The notes beneath the pieces are model-generated. The model saw only the letters and a program-made list of their open reading frames with translations. It searched no databases and had not been told where the DNA came from. A stretch of 64,000 nucleotides of DNA from positions 220,862,299 to 220,926,298 of the forward strand of contig NC_133661.1 of the NCBI RefSeq assembly GCF_037893015.1, read 5' to 3'. Shown here one piece after another: positions 1 to 12,689 of the stretch. Both the position numbers and the translations under genes were made by a program. The first letter of the stretch is position 1. Each line of letters opens with the position of its first letter. Source of the stretch: Macrotis lagotis (lineage: Eukaryota > Chordata > Mammalia > Peramelemorphia > Peramelidae).

Positions 1-763
1 GGTTTTATGAAAAAATCAATAAAACTGATAAACCTTTGGTTAATTTGATTTAAAAAAAGAAAGAAGAAAATAAATTGCTAAGTATCATAAATAAAAAAGA
101 TGAACTCACCACCAAAGAGGAAGAAATTAAAGTAATAATTCACAATTATTTTTCTCCACTGTATACTAATAAATGTGATTATCTAAGTGAAATGAATGAA
201 TATTTACAAAAATATAAATTGCCCATGTTAAATGAAGAGGAAATTAAATACCTAAACAGCCCAATCACAGAAAAAGAAATTCAACAATCCATCATTGAAC
301 TCCCTAAGAAAAAATCTCCAGGGCCAGTTCTATCACAAGTGAATTCTTTCATATATTTAAGGAACAATTGGTTACAATTCTATATAAACTCTTTGGAAAA
401 ATAGGTGAAGATGGAACTCTGCCTAACTCTTTCTATGACACCAATATGGTGCTGATACATAAATCAGGAAGTTTCAAAACAGAGAAAGAAAATTATAGAC
501 CTGCCTCCCTAATGAATATAGATGCAAAAAATCTTAAATAAAATCTTAGCAAAGCCATTACAGCAAGTTATCACTAGGATAATACACTATGACCAAGCAG
601 GATTTTTCCCAGGAATGCTGGGTTGGTTCAGTATTAGGAAAACTGTTAATATAATTAACTAAATCAATACCAAACCTATCAGAAATTATATGATCATCTC
701 TATAGATGCTTAAAAAACCTTTGACAAAATTCAGCACCCATTCCTAATAAAATCTAAACACTA

Positions 764-920
764 GGGGGTGGCTAGGTGGCTCAGTGGATAAAGCACCAGC
801 CCTGGAGTCAGGAGTACCTGGGTTCAAATCCGGTTTCATACACTTAATAAATGTCTAGCTGTGTGGCCTTGGGCAAGCCACTTAACCCCATTTGCCTTGC
901 AAAAACCTAAAAAAAAAACC
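764..920 (+). mobile_element. WSINE1-type tRNA-derived SINE
   Basis: It shows the tRNA-like head with an A-box-like GGCTAGGTGGC start, the B-box-like GGGTTCAAATCC, the TGTGTGGCCTTGGGCAAG body and a tail TTGCCTTGCAAAAACCTAAAA. A 10-bp TSD, ctaaacacta, flanks it (754-763 and 921-930). It sits inside L1 ORF2, so it is younger than that L1 insertion. Confidence 0.95.
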
Positions 921-1758
921 CTAAACACTAGAGAGCACACAAATAAATATATTGTTTTTTAGAATGTTTAGCAGTATCTATCTGAAACCACCAACAAGCA
1001 TTAAATGCAGTGGGGATGAGCTAGAGGCATTTCCAATATCAGGTATGAAACAAGGATGTCCATTATCTCTACTACTATTCAATATTGTGTTAGAAATGTT
1101 AGCTTCAGCAATAAAAGAAGAAAAAGAAATTGAAGAAATTGGAATTGGGAAGAAGCAAAACTCTTACTCTTTGCAGATGACATGGTGGTATACCTAGAGA
1201 ATACTAAAAAATCATTTAAAAATTACTAGAAACAATTAGCAACTTTGGCAAAGTCACAGGATATAAAATAAACCCTCATAAATCCTCAGCTTATCTACAC
1301 ATTACTGGCAAGATACAACAGAAAGAGCTAGAAAGAGAAATCTCATTCAAAGTAACTTCAGACAGTATAAAATACTTGGGAGTCTACCTACCCAGGTAGA
1401 CTCAGAAACTCCATAAAAACAACTACAAAACACTTCTCACACAAATAAAACCTGATTTAAATAACTGGACAAAATATCAACTGCTCATGGATAGGCTGGG
1501 CTAACATAATAAAAGTGACAATTCTGCCTAAATCAAACTACTTTTTTAGTGCCCTACCAATGAAAATTCCAAAGAATTAATGAGCCAGGAAAAAATTATT
1601 AATAAATTCATAAGGAGAAATTAAAAAGTCAAGAATTTCCATGGATTCAATGAATAAAAGTATAAAAGAAGGAAGTTTAGCTTTACCAGATCTAAAATTA
1701 TATTTTAGAGTGTAAGTCCTCAAAACTGTCTGGTATTGGCTAAGAAATAGAGTGGTGG

Positions 1759-1930
1759 GGGCAGCTAGATGGTGCAGTGGATAGAACACTGGCCCCAGAG
1801 TCAGGAGTACCTGAGTTCAAATCTGGCCTCACACACTTAATAATTACCTAGCTGTGTGGCCTTGGGCAAGCTCCTTAACCCCATTTCCCTTGCAAAAACC
1901 AAAAAAGAAAAGAAAAGAAAAGAAAAGAAA
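1759..1930 (+). mobile_element. WSINE1-type tRNA-derived SINE
   Basis: Same family as the copy at 764. The A-tail has grown into an (AAAAG)n microsatellite. The TSD is 16 bp with one mismatch (1743-1758 and 1931-1946). It is inserted in the RT C-terminal part of the same L1. Confidence 0.95.
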
Positions 1931-3389
1931 AGAAATAGAGTCGTGGATCAGTGGAACAGACTAGGTGCAAAAGAGATAAGAGGAAATGATTACATTAATC
2001 TGCTGTTTGATAAACCCAAAGAGTCCAGTTTCTAGAATAAACACTGTCTCTTTGATAAAAAACTGTTGGGAAAATTAGAAGTTAGTATGGAAGAAACTTG
2101 AGTTAGACCAACATCTGACACCCTATACCAAGATAAGATCAAAATTTGTACAGGATCTAGACATAAAGACAATGTTATAAGCCAACTACGAGATCATGTA
2201 ATAGATAATTCTGATTACATTAAATTAAAAAGCTTTTGCACAGACAAAACGACTGTAATCAAGATCAAAAGAAATGTAGCAAATTGGAAAACAATTTTTA
2301 CAACTAGTATTTCTGACAAATGACTCATTTCTAAAATATATAGAGAACTGTCAAATTTGTTTAGAAAAAACATCCCCCAATTGACAAATAGTCAAAGGAT
2401 AAGAGGTAATTTACAGATGAGGAAATCAAAGCAATCCATAGTCATATGAAAAATTGCTCTAAATCACTAATTATTAGTGAAATGCAAAGTAAAGCATCTC
2501 AGAGGTACCATGTCCCACCTCTCAGATGGTCAATATGACCAGAAAGGACAATGATCAATGTGTGAAAGGATATGGAAAATATGGGACATTAAGGCATTGT
2601 TGGTAGAGCTGTGAACTCATCCAACCTTTCTGGAGACCAATTTGGAATTATTCCCAAAGGGCGATAAAAATATACATACCCTTTGATCAAGCAATACCAC
2701 TACTGGATCTATATCCTGAAGAGATCTCAAAAAAGAGTTAAAACATCACTTGTACAAAAATATTCATAGCAGCTCTGTTTTTGCTGGCAAAAAATTGGAA
2801 ATTGAGGAAATGTCCATCAATTGGGGAAATGGATGAGCAAATTGTGGTATATGTATGATATGGAAGTAATTCTTTTAGAAATAAGGAGGGATGGGAATTC
2901 AGAGAAGCCTGGAAGGATTTGCATGAACTGATGTTGAGTGGGATTCACAGAACCAGAAGAACATTGTACACCATAACAGCAACATAGGGTTAATGATCAG
3001 TCTTAATGGACTTGCTCATTTCATCAGTGCAACAATCAGGGACAATTTTGGGGTATCTGTGATGGGGAATACCATCTGTATTCAGTGAAAGAATTATGGA
3101 GTTTGAACAAAGACCAAAGTCTATTACCTTTAATTTAAAAAGTTATCTTATTATGTAATATTGCTATCTCCTATATTTTATTTTATCTTTAAGGATATGA
3201 TTTCTTTCTCAACACATTCAATTTTGATCATTGTAAAGCATGGAAACAATGTGAAGACTATCAGACTGTCTTATGTGGAGAGTGGGGGGAGGGAAGCAAG
3301 AGTAGGGGGGAAATATTGTAAAATTCAAAAATAAATAAATAAATAAGGTAAAAAGGGAAAAACCTGTGTAGTCCTTAAAAACATTACTG

Positions 3390-4490
3390 TAATAGTCATC
3401 TTGAAAAAATAAACATAATTTTCTCCCACAAAAAGTAAAACCTCAGGGAAAAATAAAATAAAATAAAGCATGCTTCAGTCTTTATTCAGAAACCATCAAC
3501 TTTGTCTTTGAGATTGATAACATTATTTATCACAAGTCCTTCAGAGTTTTCTTGGGTCACAGCATTGCTCAGAAAAGGTAGGTCATTCAATTTGTTATCC
3601 TGTAATATTACTGTTACTTTGTATAAGGTGCACTTCCTAACGCATTTGCTCATCTAAGATTTTTACTGAGAGCATCTGGTTCATCATTTCTCATAACAGA
3701 ACAGTATTTCACCTTAATCACACCCACAATTTGTTAGCTGTTCCCCAGTCCCTGGGCATTTCCTCAATCTCTAGGACCCTGCTATTAGAAAAGGGCTGCT
3801 ATAAATATTCCTTACACATATAGATTCTTTTCTTCCCATATTTTATCTCTTCTGGAATATAGTGTTAGCAGTAACATTACTAGGCCAAAGAGTAGGCATG
3901 GTTTTTTTTAGTCCTTTGCACATAGTTACAAATTGCTCTATAGAATTGTTGAATCATTTCACAACTCTTTCAAAGGTACATCAATATCTTAATTTCCCTA
4001 CATACTTTCCAACATTTTTCATTTTCTCCCTCTTTCCTATTAGCCAATCAAGTAGGGTAAGATAGTACCTCAGAATTGTTCTAACCTGCATTTCAGGTAT
4101 TAATAATCAGGATATTTTAAAACAATTCTTAAGTATATTGCATTGAAAACCTCATCAGAAAGCTGTTCATATTTCTTGATCATTTATCAATTGGGGAATG
4201 CTGGGTTTTTTTTGATTCAGTTCTCTGTATTTGAGAAATGAGGTTTTCTTCAAAGAAACTTGATTCAATAATTTTTCCCATAGCTGCTATTGCTAGCTGT
4301 ATTTCCCTCCATCCTATTTTTCCTACTTCATTTATACTGCTCTTTCTCTCCTTTCATCCTGTCCCTCCTCAAAAGTGTTTTGCATCTGACTGTCCTCTTG
4401 CATGATCTTCCCTCCTTTACACCTCGCTCCCTCCCCCCTCTCTCTTCCCCTTTCTCTCCTATTTTCTTCTAGAAATTCACTTACCAGAAA
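3390..4490 (-). mobile_element. Older antisense L1/HAL1-like element, 3' portion
   Basis: Read on the minus strand this is the 3' UTR and ORF2 C-terminal region of an older L1 lineage. Landmarks on the + strand are the antisense pieces around 3540-3600, 3725-3800 and 4170-4240 (a tcaattggggaatg motif). From about 4290 the sequence becomes a pyrimidine-rich ORF1-proximal spacer without the intervening EN/RT region. The element is cut at about 4490 by a sense L1 and resumes at about 11030. I recognise the family from memory of marsupial L1s; the exact subfamily is not known. Confidence 0.75.
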
Positions 4491-5295
4491 GCCTTCTGGC
4501 CAAGATGGTGGAGAGAAGACAGGCACAGTTCTAAAGTCTTGTGATCTTTCCCCATCTATCATATGAAACAAACATCTTAACAGAAATCTGACCCACAGAA
4601 CCAAGAAAGAAAAGCCAGGAGAAAGAACATCTATCTTAAAATTTGTCTCCCTCAGCAGAACTGGACGAATTTGGGTGGGTGAGTCTCGGCGGATCAGCCG
4701 CCGATCAGCCCTGAATCAGCGAGATTAGAGGCTGAATTGGAGCCTGGGAGTCTGAGAGCCCAAGAGCCAGACCTGTTGGATCAACAGTGGGACTAGACTG
4801 CAGGGGCTTGAGTCAACTAGGGAGCAGAGGCACTAGTGTTGGTGTTGTCCCTCTGGAGCTTGCCGACAGGGCTGAGGGGAGAGTTCAGGTGCAGGAGAGC
4901 TGCAGACACACCATCCCTGGGCTCCTCTGGTCTGAGGAACTCTGAGTCCAAGCCTCCATTATGGCTGAGGCCTCTTCCAGGAACAAATGATTGCAGACTA
5001 CTTCTGCCTCAGGCACAGGTATGTGAGCAGAAGAACCAGCCCAGCTGACAATAGGGAGAAGAAACACCTCAAGCTAGGCCAAAGCCCACCATTCATTGAA
5101 GGCAAAAGGATTCATTAGCTCCAGCTCTTCCTTTCAACCTAAGGGAGAAGGACTCAATCAAGGTCACAGACACTCCAGAGAAAGCAACCAGCACCTCCTA
5201 CTGGCCATCCAGAGAAATTGCACTCAGTGACTAAAGCCTCTATTGATCCCAAGCCCATGTGAACCAGCCCCTCCCCAACTCAAGGTCTTAGCAAA
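4490..5295 (+). promoter_or_regulatory. L1 5' UTR / internal promoter region
   Basis: This is the sequence between the L1 5' terminus and the ORF1 start. It is relatively GC-rich compared with its surroundings (for example 4660-5050), as expected for an L1 5' UTR with an internal pol II promoter. The ends come from comparison with the antisense L1 5' end at 13745; promoter function is inferred from the family only. Confidence 0.6.
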
Positions 5296-6390
5296 ATGAA
5301 GAAGGGTCAGCAGAAAGGTGTATCCATAGAAAAATTCTTGGAAGGGAAAGACCCTAATTCAGAAAAACCGAGAACCTCAGAGGAGATTATGATCTGGTCA
5401 CCAGCACAGAAAGACTTCCTTGAAGAAATAAGGAAGGAGTTTAAAAATCAACTGGAAAATTGGGGAGAGACAATTATTACCTTGCAACAAGAAAACTAAT
5501 CCTTAGAAAATACAATTAGACAAATACAAAAGGAGAATAAATCTCTCAGATCCTCAATTGGACAAATACAAAATGAGAATACTTTTCTCAGATCTTCAAT
5601 TGGGCAAATGCAAAAAAGAACATAATTCTCTCAAAACCTCAATTGGTCAAATGGAAAGCTCTTTCAAAAGCAGAATTGACCAATTGGAAAAGGAGTTGCA
5701 AAAGGTTAATGAAGATAACTCCTCCCTAAAAAAAAAAGAATGGAGTTTGCAGAAACTAATGACTCCATGAAATAGCAAGAACCAGTTAAACAAAATCAAA
5801 AAATAGAAAAAAAGGAAGAAAATGTAAAATACCTCATCAACAAAACCAATGACCTCAAAGATAGGTTGAGGAGGGCAACCTGAGAATTATTGGACTTCCT
5901 GAAAATATTAAAGAGAAATAAAGCCTGGACTTAATATTACAGGATCTAGTGATGGAAAATTGCCCTGATATCATGGAATCAGAGGGCAAAGTAGTTATAG
6001 AAAGAATACATGGATCCCCTCCAGAAAAAGATCCTAAAATGTAAACACCAAGGAATGTTGTGGCCAAATTGCAGAACTATCAGATAAAAGAGAAAAATCC
6101 TGCAAGCTTTCAGAAAGAAACAATTTAAATATCAAGGAGCCACAGCAAGGATTGCGCAGGACCTGACTACATCAACATTAAGGGATTGAAGGGCCTGGAA
6201 TGAGATATTTCGAAGAGCAAGGGAGTTTGGAATGCAACCAAGAATCTGCTATCTTGCGAAGCTGAGCCTTCTCTTCCATGGAAAAAGATGGACATTTAAC
6301 GAAATGGAAGAAGTCCAAAAATTCCTGATGAAAAGACCAGAGCTAAATAGAAAACCTGGACATCAAACAGGAGGTTTCAGAGACACATGA
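5296..6390 (+). pseudogene. L1 ORF1 (RNA-binding chaperone), decayed
   Basis: ORF1p is the trimeric RNA-binding protein of the L1 RNP. From the start MKKGQQKG the first part is open to about residue 67. After it come coiled-coil heptads rich in K/E/Q/L (5500-5760, with a repeated SSIGQ(I/M)Q unit), the RRM region near 5870-6050 (NLRIIGLPE) and a C-terminal domain ending in a TGA at 6388-6390. Several in-frame stops and at least two frameshifts break it. The predicted undamaged length of about 360 residues fits the L1 ORF1 family. Confidence 0.85.
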
Positions 6391-7159
6391 AAAAAGGTTA
6401 AAAAAAGGGGGGGGGTGGTAATAGAAAAAAACACTGCTATCCAATAAGCCAAAACTGGCTGTATTCCAGCATGGGGAAAAAGATTCTTATAAATCTTGAG
6501 AATTGTAACTCTAATAGAGACAATATGCCTAGCCAGAAGTGATGGACATTCATGACCTATCCATGAGACTGCAATCCAATGAGATGTAACTGTCTTTAAC
6601 CCCACTTGGGAGAAAGAGTCTAATAACTCTCAAGAATTTTAACTCTATTAGATAGAAGATACTTAGCTAGAAGTGACAGATACTCAGAATTTTCTACGAC
6701 TTAGATAGAATGATCTAAAAACACTGCCTCCTTAAAAAGGGGCCAGGAATGAGACAGGTGGAAGGAGGGGATTGAATGGGGTAAATCCCATTGCACTAAG
6801 ATGTACAAAATACCTATGGTAATAGAGGGGAAGAAAGGAGGAGATGAGAAACACCTGAATTTTTTTTCTCATCATACTTGGATTAAAGTCAACTTACACA
6901 TACTTATTTAACTTAAAAACTATCTAACCTTTCAAGTATTAAACAGGGAAAAGGGGAGGGGGGAATGGAGAAAGGGAGTGGGAGTGGTGAACAAAGGAGA
7001 AGTAACAAAAGGAAGGGAAGGGAAAAGGGGAAAGGGAAAAGAGGGGAGGGGCTGATACAGGAGGGGAAACACAGTGAAGGGGGTGGCATTCAGAAACAAA
7101 ATACTGGGGAATATGGATAAAGGGGGGAAGACGGAAAATACAAACAGAGGGAAGAAAGC
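6391..7159 (+). other. L1 inter-ORF region, purine-rich
   Basis: This spacer between ORF1 and ORF2 is dominated by GGGA/AAGG runs at 6955-7130. No coding potential is visible. Spacers like this are common in marsupial L1 elements. Confidence 0.7.
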
Positions 7160-10100
7160 ATGGAGGGCAATAAAGAATTAGTAATCATAACTTTTAGTGT
7201 GAATGGGATGAACTCTCCCTTAAAACATAAGTGAATAGCAGAGTGGATTAAAAACCCGAATCTGACAATATGCTGCTTACAAGAAACTCATTTGAAGCAG
7301 AGAGATACATAGAGAGTAAGGTAAAAGGTTGGAGCAAAATATATTTCGCTTCAGCTGAAGTAAAAAAAAAGCAGGGGTAGCAATCCTTATCTCAGACAAA
7401 GCAGCAGGAAAAATAGATATCATTAAAAGAGATAAGGAAGGAAACTTTATCCTCCTAAAAGGTACCATAGACAATAAAGCTATTTCAATAAAGAATATAT
7501 AAGCACCCAATGGGACAGTATTCAAATTCTTAGAGGAGAAGTTGAAAGAACTACAGGAAGACATAGACAGCAAAACTCGAATATTTGGAGACCTCAACCT
7601 CCAGCTTTCAGATATAGATAAATCAAATCATAAAATAAACAAGAAAGACGTTAAGGAGGTAACTAGATTGTTAGAAAAGCTTGATATTGTAGACCTATGG
7701 AGGAAATTGAATGGGGATAGAAAGGAATATACCTTTTTCTGTATAGTACAGGAAACTTATACAAAAATTGACCATGTACTAGGACATAAAAACCTAATGA
7801 TCTACGCAGAAAGGCAGAGAAAATCTTTCTCAGATCACAATGCAATAAAAGTCATATGCAATATTGGGCCAAGGAGATATACACTCAGAACTAATTAGAA
7901 ACTGAATAATTTCATTTTAAAGAATGAGTGGACCAAAAAACAAATTATAGAAAGAATTAACCATTTTATCCTAGATAATGATAATAATGAAGCAACATAC
8001 CAAAACCTATGGGATTCACTCAAAGCGGCTCTAAGGGGATATATTATATCTTTAAATGCTTACATGAATACATTGGAGAAAGAGGAAATCAATGAACTAA
8101 ACATGCAAGTAAAAAAATTAGAGAAGGAACAAATCAAAAATCCCCAATTAAGTACCAAATTAGAAATTCTAAAAATTAAAGGAGAAATTAATAAAATTGA
8201 AAGCAAAAAAACTATTGAATTAGCAAATAAAGCCAAAATTTGGTATTATGAAAAAAACCAATAAAATTGATAAACCTCTTGTCAATTTGATTAAAAAAAA
8301 GAAGGAAGAAAATCAAATTGCTAGCATCATAAATGAAAAAGGTGAACTCACTACCAATATGGTGATGTTACCAAAAATAGGAAGAGTTAAACAGAGAATG
8401 AAAATTATAGAACTTTCTCCCTGATGAATATAGGTGCAAAAATCTTAAATAAAATGTTAGCAAAATGATTACAACAAGTTATCACTAGGATAATACATTA
8501 TGATCAAGTAGGATTTATCCCAGGAATGCAGGGTTGGTTCAATATTAGGAAAACTGTTATTATACTCAATTATATCAACAGCAAACCTATCAGAAATTAT
8601 ATGATCATATCAATAGATGCTGAAAAACCTTTTGACAAAATACAGCATCCATTGCTACTAAAAACACTAGAGAGTGCAGGAATAAATGTAATGTTCCTTA
8701 GAATAATTAGCAGTATCTATCTGAAACCATCAATAAGCATTATATTCAATGGGAAGTGGCTAGAGGCATTCCCAACAAGATCAGGGGTGAAACAAGGGTG
8801 TCCATTATCACCATTTCTATTCAATATTGTATTAGAAATGTTAGCTTCATCAATTAGAGAAGAAAGAGAAATTGAAGGAATTAGAATTGGGAAGGAAGAG
8901 ACAAAACTCTCACTCTTTGCAGATGACATGATGGTCTACCTAGAGAATCTGAAGAAATCATCCAAAAAACTACTGGAAACAATTAGCAATTTTTGCAAAG
9001 TTGCAGGTTATAAAACAAGTCCTCATAAATCCTCAACTTTTCTATATATGTCTAGCAAGATACAGCAGGAAGAGCTAGGAAGTGAAATCCCATTCAAAGT
9101 AATCTCAGACAATATAAAATACTTGGTAGTCTATTTGCCAAGACAGACTCAGAAACTTTTTTTAAACAATTATAAAACCCTTCTCACAGAAATTAAATCA
9201 GATTTAAATAACTGGCCAAATATGAACTGCTCATGGATAGGTAGAGTTAATGTACTAGAAATGACAATGCTCCCAGAACTAAATTACCTGTTTAATGCCT
9301 TACCAATCAAAATTTCAAAAAATTACTTTAATGAGTTAGAAAAAATTGTAAGTAAATTCATATGGAGAAATAAAAAGTCAAGAATTTCCTGGAGATTAAT
9401 GAAAAAAAGTGTAAAAGAAGGTGGCTTAGTCCTACCTGATCTAAAATTATATTATACAACATCAGTCATCAAAACTGTTTGGTATTGGCTAAGAAATAGA
9501 GTGGTGGGACAGTGGAATAGACTAGGTGAAAAAGCAGGAGATGATTATAGTAATCTGCTGTTTGATAAACCCAGAGTCCAGCTATTCAGATAAAAACAAC
9601 ATCTTTGATAAAAACTGCTGGTATAATTGGATGTTAGTATGGAAGTAACTTAAATTAGACCAACACCTAACACCCTTTACCAAGATAAGATCCAAATTGT
9701 TATAGGACTTAGTCATAAAAGACAATACTATAAGTAAATTAGAAGATCAAGGACTAGTTTACCTGTCAGATCTATGGAAAGGGGAGCAGTTTATGACTAA
9801 AGCAGATTTGGAGACATCACCAAAAACAAACTAGATGATTTTGATTACATTAAATTAAAAACCTTTTTCACAGATAAAACCACTGTAACCAAGATCAAAG
9901 GAAATGTAGTACATTGGGAAACAATCTTTACAACTAATGATTCTGATAAAGGACTCATTTCTAAAATATACAGAGAACCGAGTCATATTTTTAAAACAAA
10001 AAGCCATTTCTCTGACTGACAAATGGTCAAAGCATATGCAAAGGGAATTTACAGATGAGGAGATCAATGCAATCCATAGCCATATGTAAAATTGCTCTAA

Positions 10101-10632
10101 ATCATTAATTATTAGAGAAATGCTATTTAAAGCTTCTCTGAGGTACCAACTCACACTTCTCAGATTGGTCAATATAACCAGAAAGGATAATGATCATTGT
10201 TAGAAGGGTCATGGGATATCTGGGACACTATTACACTGTTGGTGGAGCTGTGAACTCATCCAACCTTTCTGGAGAGGTATTTGGAACTTCGCCCAAAGGG
10301 CAACAAAAATGTGCATACCCTTTGACCTAGCAATACCACTATTGGGTCTACACTCTGGAGAGATGATGAAAAAGGGTAAAAACCTCACTTGTACAAAAAT
10401 ATTTATAGCAGCCCTGTTTTTGGTGGCAAAGAATTGGAAATCAATTAAATGTCCTTCAATTGGGGAATGGCTTAGCAAACTGTGGTGTATGTATGTCATG
10501 GAACACTATTGTTCTACTAGAAACCAGGAGTGATAGGATTTCAGAGAAGCCTGGAGGGATTTGCATGAACTGATTTTGAGTGAGATGACCAGAACCAGAA
10601 AAATACTGCATACCATAACAACATGGGGGTGA
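7160..10632 (+). pseudogene. L1 ORF2 (endonuclease-reverse transcriptase), decayed
   Basis: ORF2p carries an APE-type endonuclease, a reverse transcriptase and a Cys-rich C-terminus. I chose the ATG at 7160 because the endonuclease start (SVNGMNSP, then CCLQETHL) follows at the usual distance. EN motifs GDLN (near 7590) and SDHNAI (near 7830) are visible. The RT is the best preserved part. A 355-codon open stretch at 8526-9593 contains the GWFNIRKT start, the QGCPLSPFLFN block and an intact FADD catalytic motif near 8917. Breaks include stops in EN, a 329-bp deletion at about 8355 between EN and RT, and a 2-nt loss near 9572 relative to the L1 at 1-3346, which ends the open stretch. The C-terminus ends at the TGA at 10630-10632. 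The protein would be about 1,270 residues if the deletion is allowed for. Confidence 0.9.
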
Positions 10633-11244
10633 TGTTCAACCTTGAAGACTTGCTCATTCCATCAGTGCAACAGTCGGGAACAATTTGGGGCTGTCTGGAA
10701 AGGAGAGTGCCATCTGCATCCAGATGAAGAGCCTTGGAGTTTGAACATTCAAGGACTATTCCCTTTAATTTAGGGAAAAAACCAGATATGTTATTGTCTG
10801 ATCTTGTTACCTCTTAGACTTCTTGTCTCTTCCTTAAGGATGTGATTTCACTCTCATCACACTCAATTTGGATCAGTGCAACATAGAAACAAAGTAAAGA
10901 CTGACGGATTGTGTTCCATGGGGGGCTGGAGGTAAGATTGGGGGGAAAACTTTAAAACTCAAATAATATTTTTGATAAAAAAATGAAAAAAGAAAAAAGA
11001 AAAAGAGAAAAAAAGAAAATTGCTTGCTCAATTGAGTGTGTATGTTATTCCCTCTCTGAGTTAATTCTGATGAGAATAAGGCTCACTCAATTCCCCTCAT
11101 CTTCCGTCTCTTCTGCCCCTTTGCAAAGGTGTTTTCTTATTTCTTTTATGTGAAATAACACCCCATTCTTCCTTTCATTTTCTTTTCTCCCATTGTATTC
11201 CTTTCTTCCTCATTAACTCCATCTTTTATATATTATACCTTCAG

Positions 11245-11398
11245 TTTTTTTAAGGATTTTGCAAGGCAAATGGGGTTAAATGGCTTGCCCAAGGCCACAC
11301 AGCTAGGTAATTCTTAAGTGTCTGAGACCGGATTTGAACCCAGGTACTCCTGACTTCATGGCTGGTGCTCTATCCACTGCAGCACCTAGCTGCCCCCA
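11245..11398 (-). mobile_element. WSINE1-type SINE
   Basis: Antisense copy with a T-rich tail on the left. The TSD tataccttcag is at 11234-11244 and 11399-11409. The head ends at the antisense AGCACCTAGCTGCCCCC. Confidence 0.95.
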
Positions 11399-11551
11399 TA
11401 TACCTTCAGTATTAACTCACCCTGTGCCTCTAAATATGCTGCTCCTAACTTCCCTAATAATTGAGAAAGTTCATGTAAGTTATTTTTCCATTCAGTAATA
11501 TAAGTAGTTGAATAGCAGTAAGTCCCTTATGATTTACCTTTCCTATTTCCT

Positions 11552-11706
11552 CTTTTTATTTGGGTTTTTGCAAGGCAAACAGGGTTAAGTGGCTTGTCCA
11601 AGGCCACACAGCTAGGTAATTATTTCAGTGTCTGAGACCAGATTTGAACCCAGGTACTCCTGACTCCAAGGCTGGTGCTTTATCTACTACGCCACCTAGC
11701 TGCCCC
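11552..11706 (-). mobile_element. WSINE1-type SINE
   Basis: Antisense copy. TSD cctatttcct at 11542-11551 and 11707-11716. Inserted in the antisense L1/HAL1-like element only about 150 bp from the previous copy. Confidence 0.95.
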
Positions 11707-12270
11707 CCTATTTCCTATTTTTATGTTTCACTTGAATCTTGCATTTGAAGATCATATTTTCCCTTCAATTCCAGGAAATTTTGAAAATTCCAGATCTATT
11801 TCATTGAATTCCTGTCTTTTTCCCTGAAAGAGTATGTTCAGTTTTGCTAGGTAGTTGATTCTTGGTATTAATCCAATCTCTCTGCCTTTCAGAATATCAT
11901 ATTTCAAGTCCTATGATCCCTCAATGTAGACACTGCTAAATCTTGTGTAATCCTGACTGTAGATCCACTATATTTGAATTGTTTCTTTCAGGCTGTTTAC
12001 AATATTTTTTCCTTGTCTTAGGAGTTCTGAATTTCACTATAATATTTCTGGCAATATTCATTTTGGGAGATCTTTCAGGAGGTGATTGGTGGATTCTTTC
12101 AATTTCTATTTTACCCTCTGCTTCTAGGATATCAGGGCAATTTTCCCTGGATAATTTCTTGAAAAATGGTGGCTATGCTCTTTTTTATGGTCATGGCTTT
12201 CAGGTAGCCCAATAATATTTAAATGATCTCTTTGGGATCTGTTGTGCCAATGAGATTTTCCATATTTTCT

Positions 12271-12434
12271 TTTTCTTTTTTTTTAGTTTTTTTTTTGCAA
12301 GGCAAATGGGGTTAAGTGGCTTGCCCAAGACCACACAGCTAGGTAATTATTTCCGTGTCTGAGACTGGATTTGAACCCAGGTACTCCTGACTCCAGGGCT
12401 GGTGCTTTATCCGCTGCGTCACCTAGCTGCCCCT
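12271..12434 (-). mobile_element. WSINE1-type SINE
   Basis: Antisense copy with a perfect 17-bp TSD (12254-12270 and 12435-12451, beginning gattttccat). The perfect TSD suggests a fairly recent insertion. Confidence 0.96.
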
Positions 12435-12689
12435 GATTTTCCATATTTTCTTCTCATTTTTCATTCTTTTAGTTTTGTTTTATTGTTTCTTGATTCTCAC
12501 ATGATCATCAACTTCCCTTAGCTCCATTTACATGTTAAGGAATTATTTTATTTTGAGAACTTTTGTATCTCCTTTTTTATTTGACCAATTCTGCTTTTTA
12601 TGACATTCTTCTCTTCGTGGGCCTTTTGGACTACTTTTCCTATTTGAGTCAAACTGGTTTTTAAGATGCTATTTTCTTCATTATTCTAC

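Larger units (their letters stand above)
1..3346 (+). mobile_element. L1 LINE, 3' two-thirds of ORF2 plus 3' UTR (runs off the left edge)
   Basis: This is an L1 ORF2 read on the + strand. Recognisable parts are the EN-RT linker, the reverse transcriptase palm (QGCPLS block near 1050 and an FADD-type active site near 1170-1180), the C-terminal domain to about 3000, and a G-rich 3' UTR ending in an A-rich (aaat)n tail at about 3346. The frame is broken by many stops and shifts, so it is dead. Two WSINE-type SINEs interrupt it at 764-920 and 1759-1930. Against the L1 at 4490-11025 it lacks roughly 75 bp near 2200. Its 5' part lies outside the window, so full length and TSD cannot be judged. Confidence 0.93.
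4490..11025 (+). mobile_element. Nearly full-length L1 LINE (5' UTR, ORF1, ORF2, 3' UTR)
   Basis: This complete but inactive L1 begins with the typical CCAAGATGGTGGAGAGAAGAC 5' end and has a 5' UTR of about 0.8 kb. ORF1 starts at 5296, a purine-rich spacer follows, ORF2 runs from 7160 to 10632, and a 3' UTR ends in an A-rich tail near 11025. Stops and shifts break both ORFs. ORF2 also has one internal deletion of about 329 bp near 8355. It is inserted in an older antisense element, whose two halves lie on either side. Flanks show only a degenerate TSD-like match (around aaattcactt / aaattgctt). Confidence 0.93.

Noticed and set aside
764-920. tRNA gene candidate from the A-box/B-box-like head
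   Set aside because: The tRNA-like head belongs to a SINE with tail and TSD; no cloverleaf is complete.
11943-12215. 90-codon + strand frame
   Set aside because: Antisense of L1 ORF1 C-terminal region.
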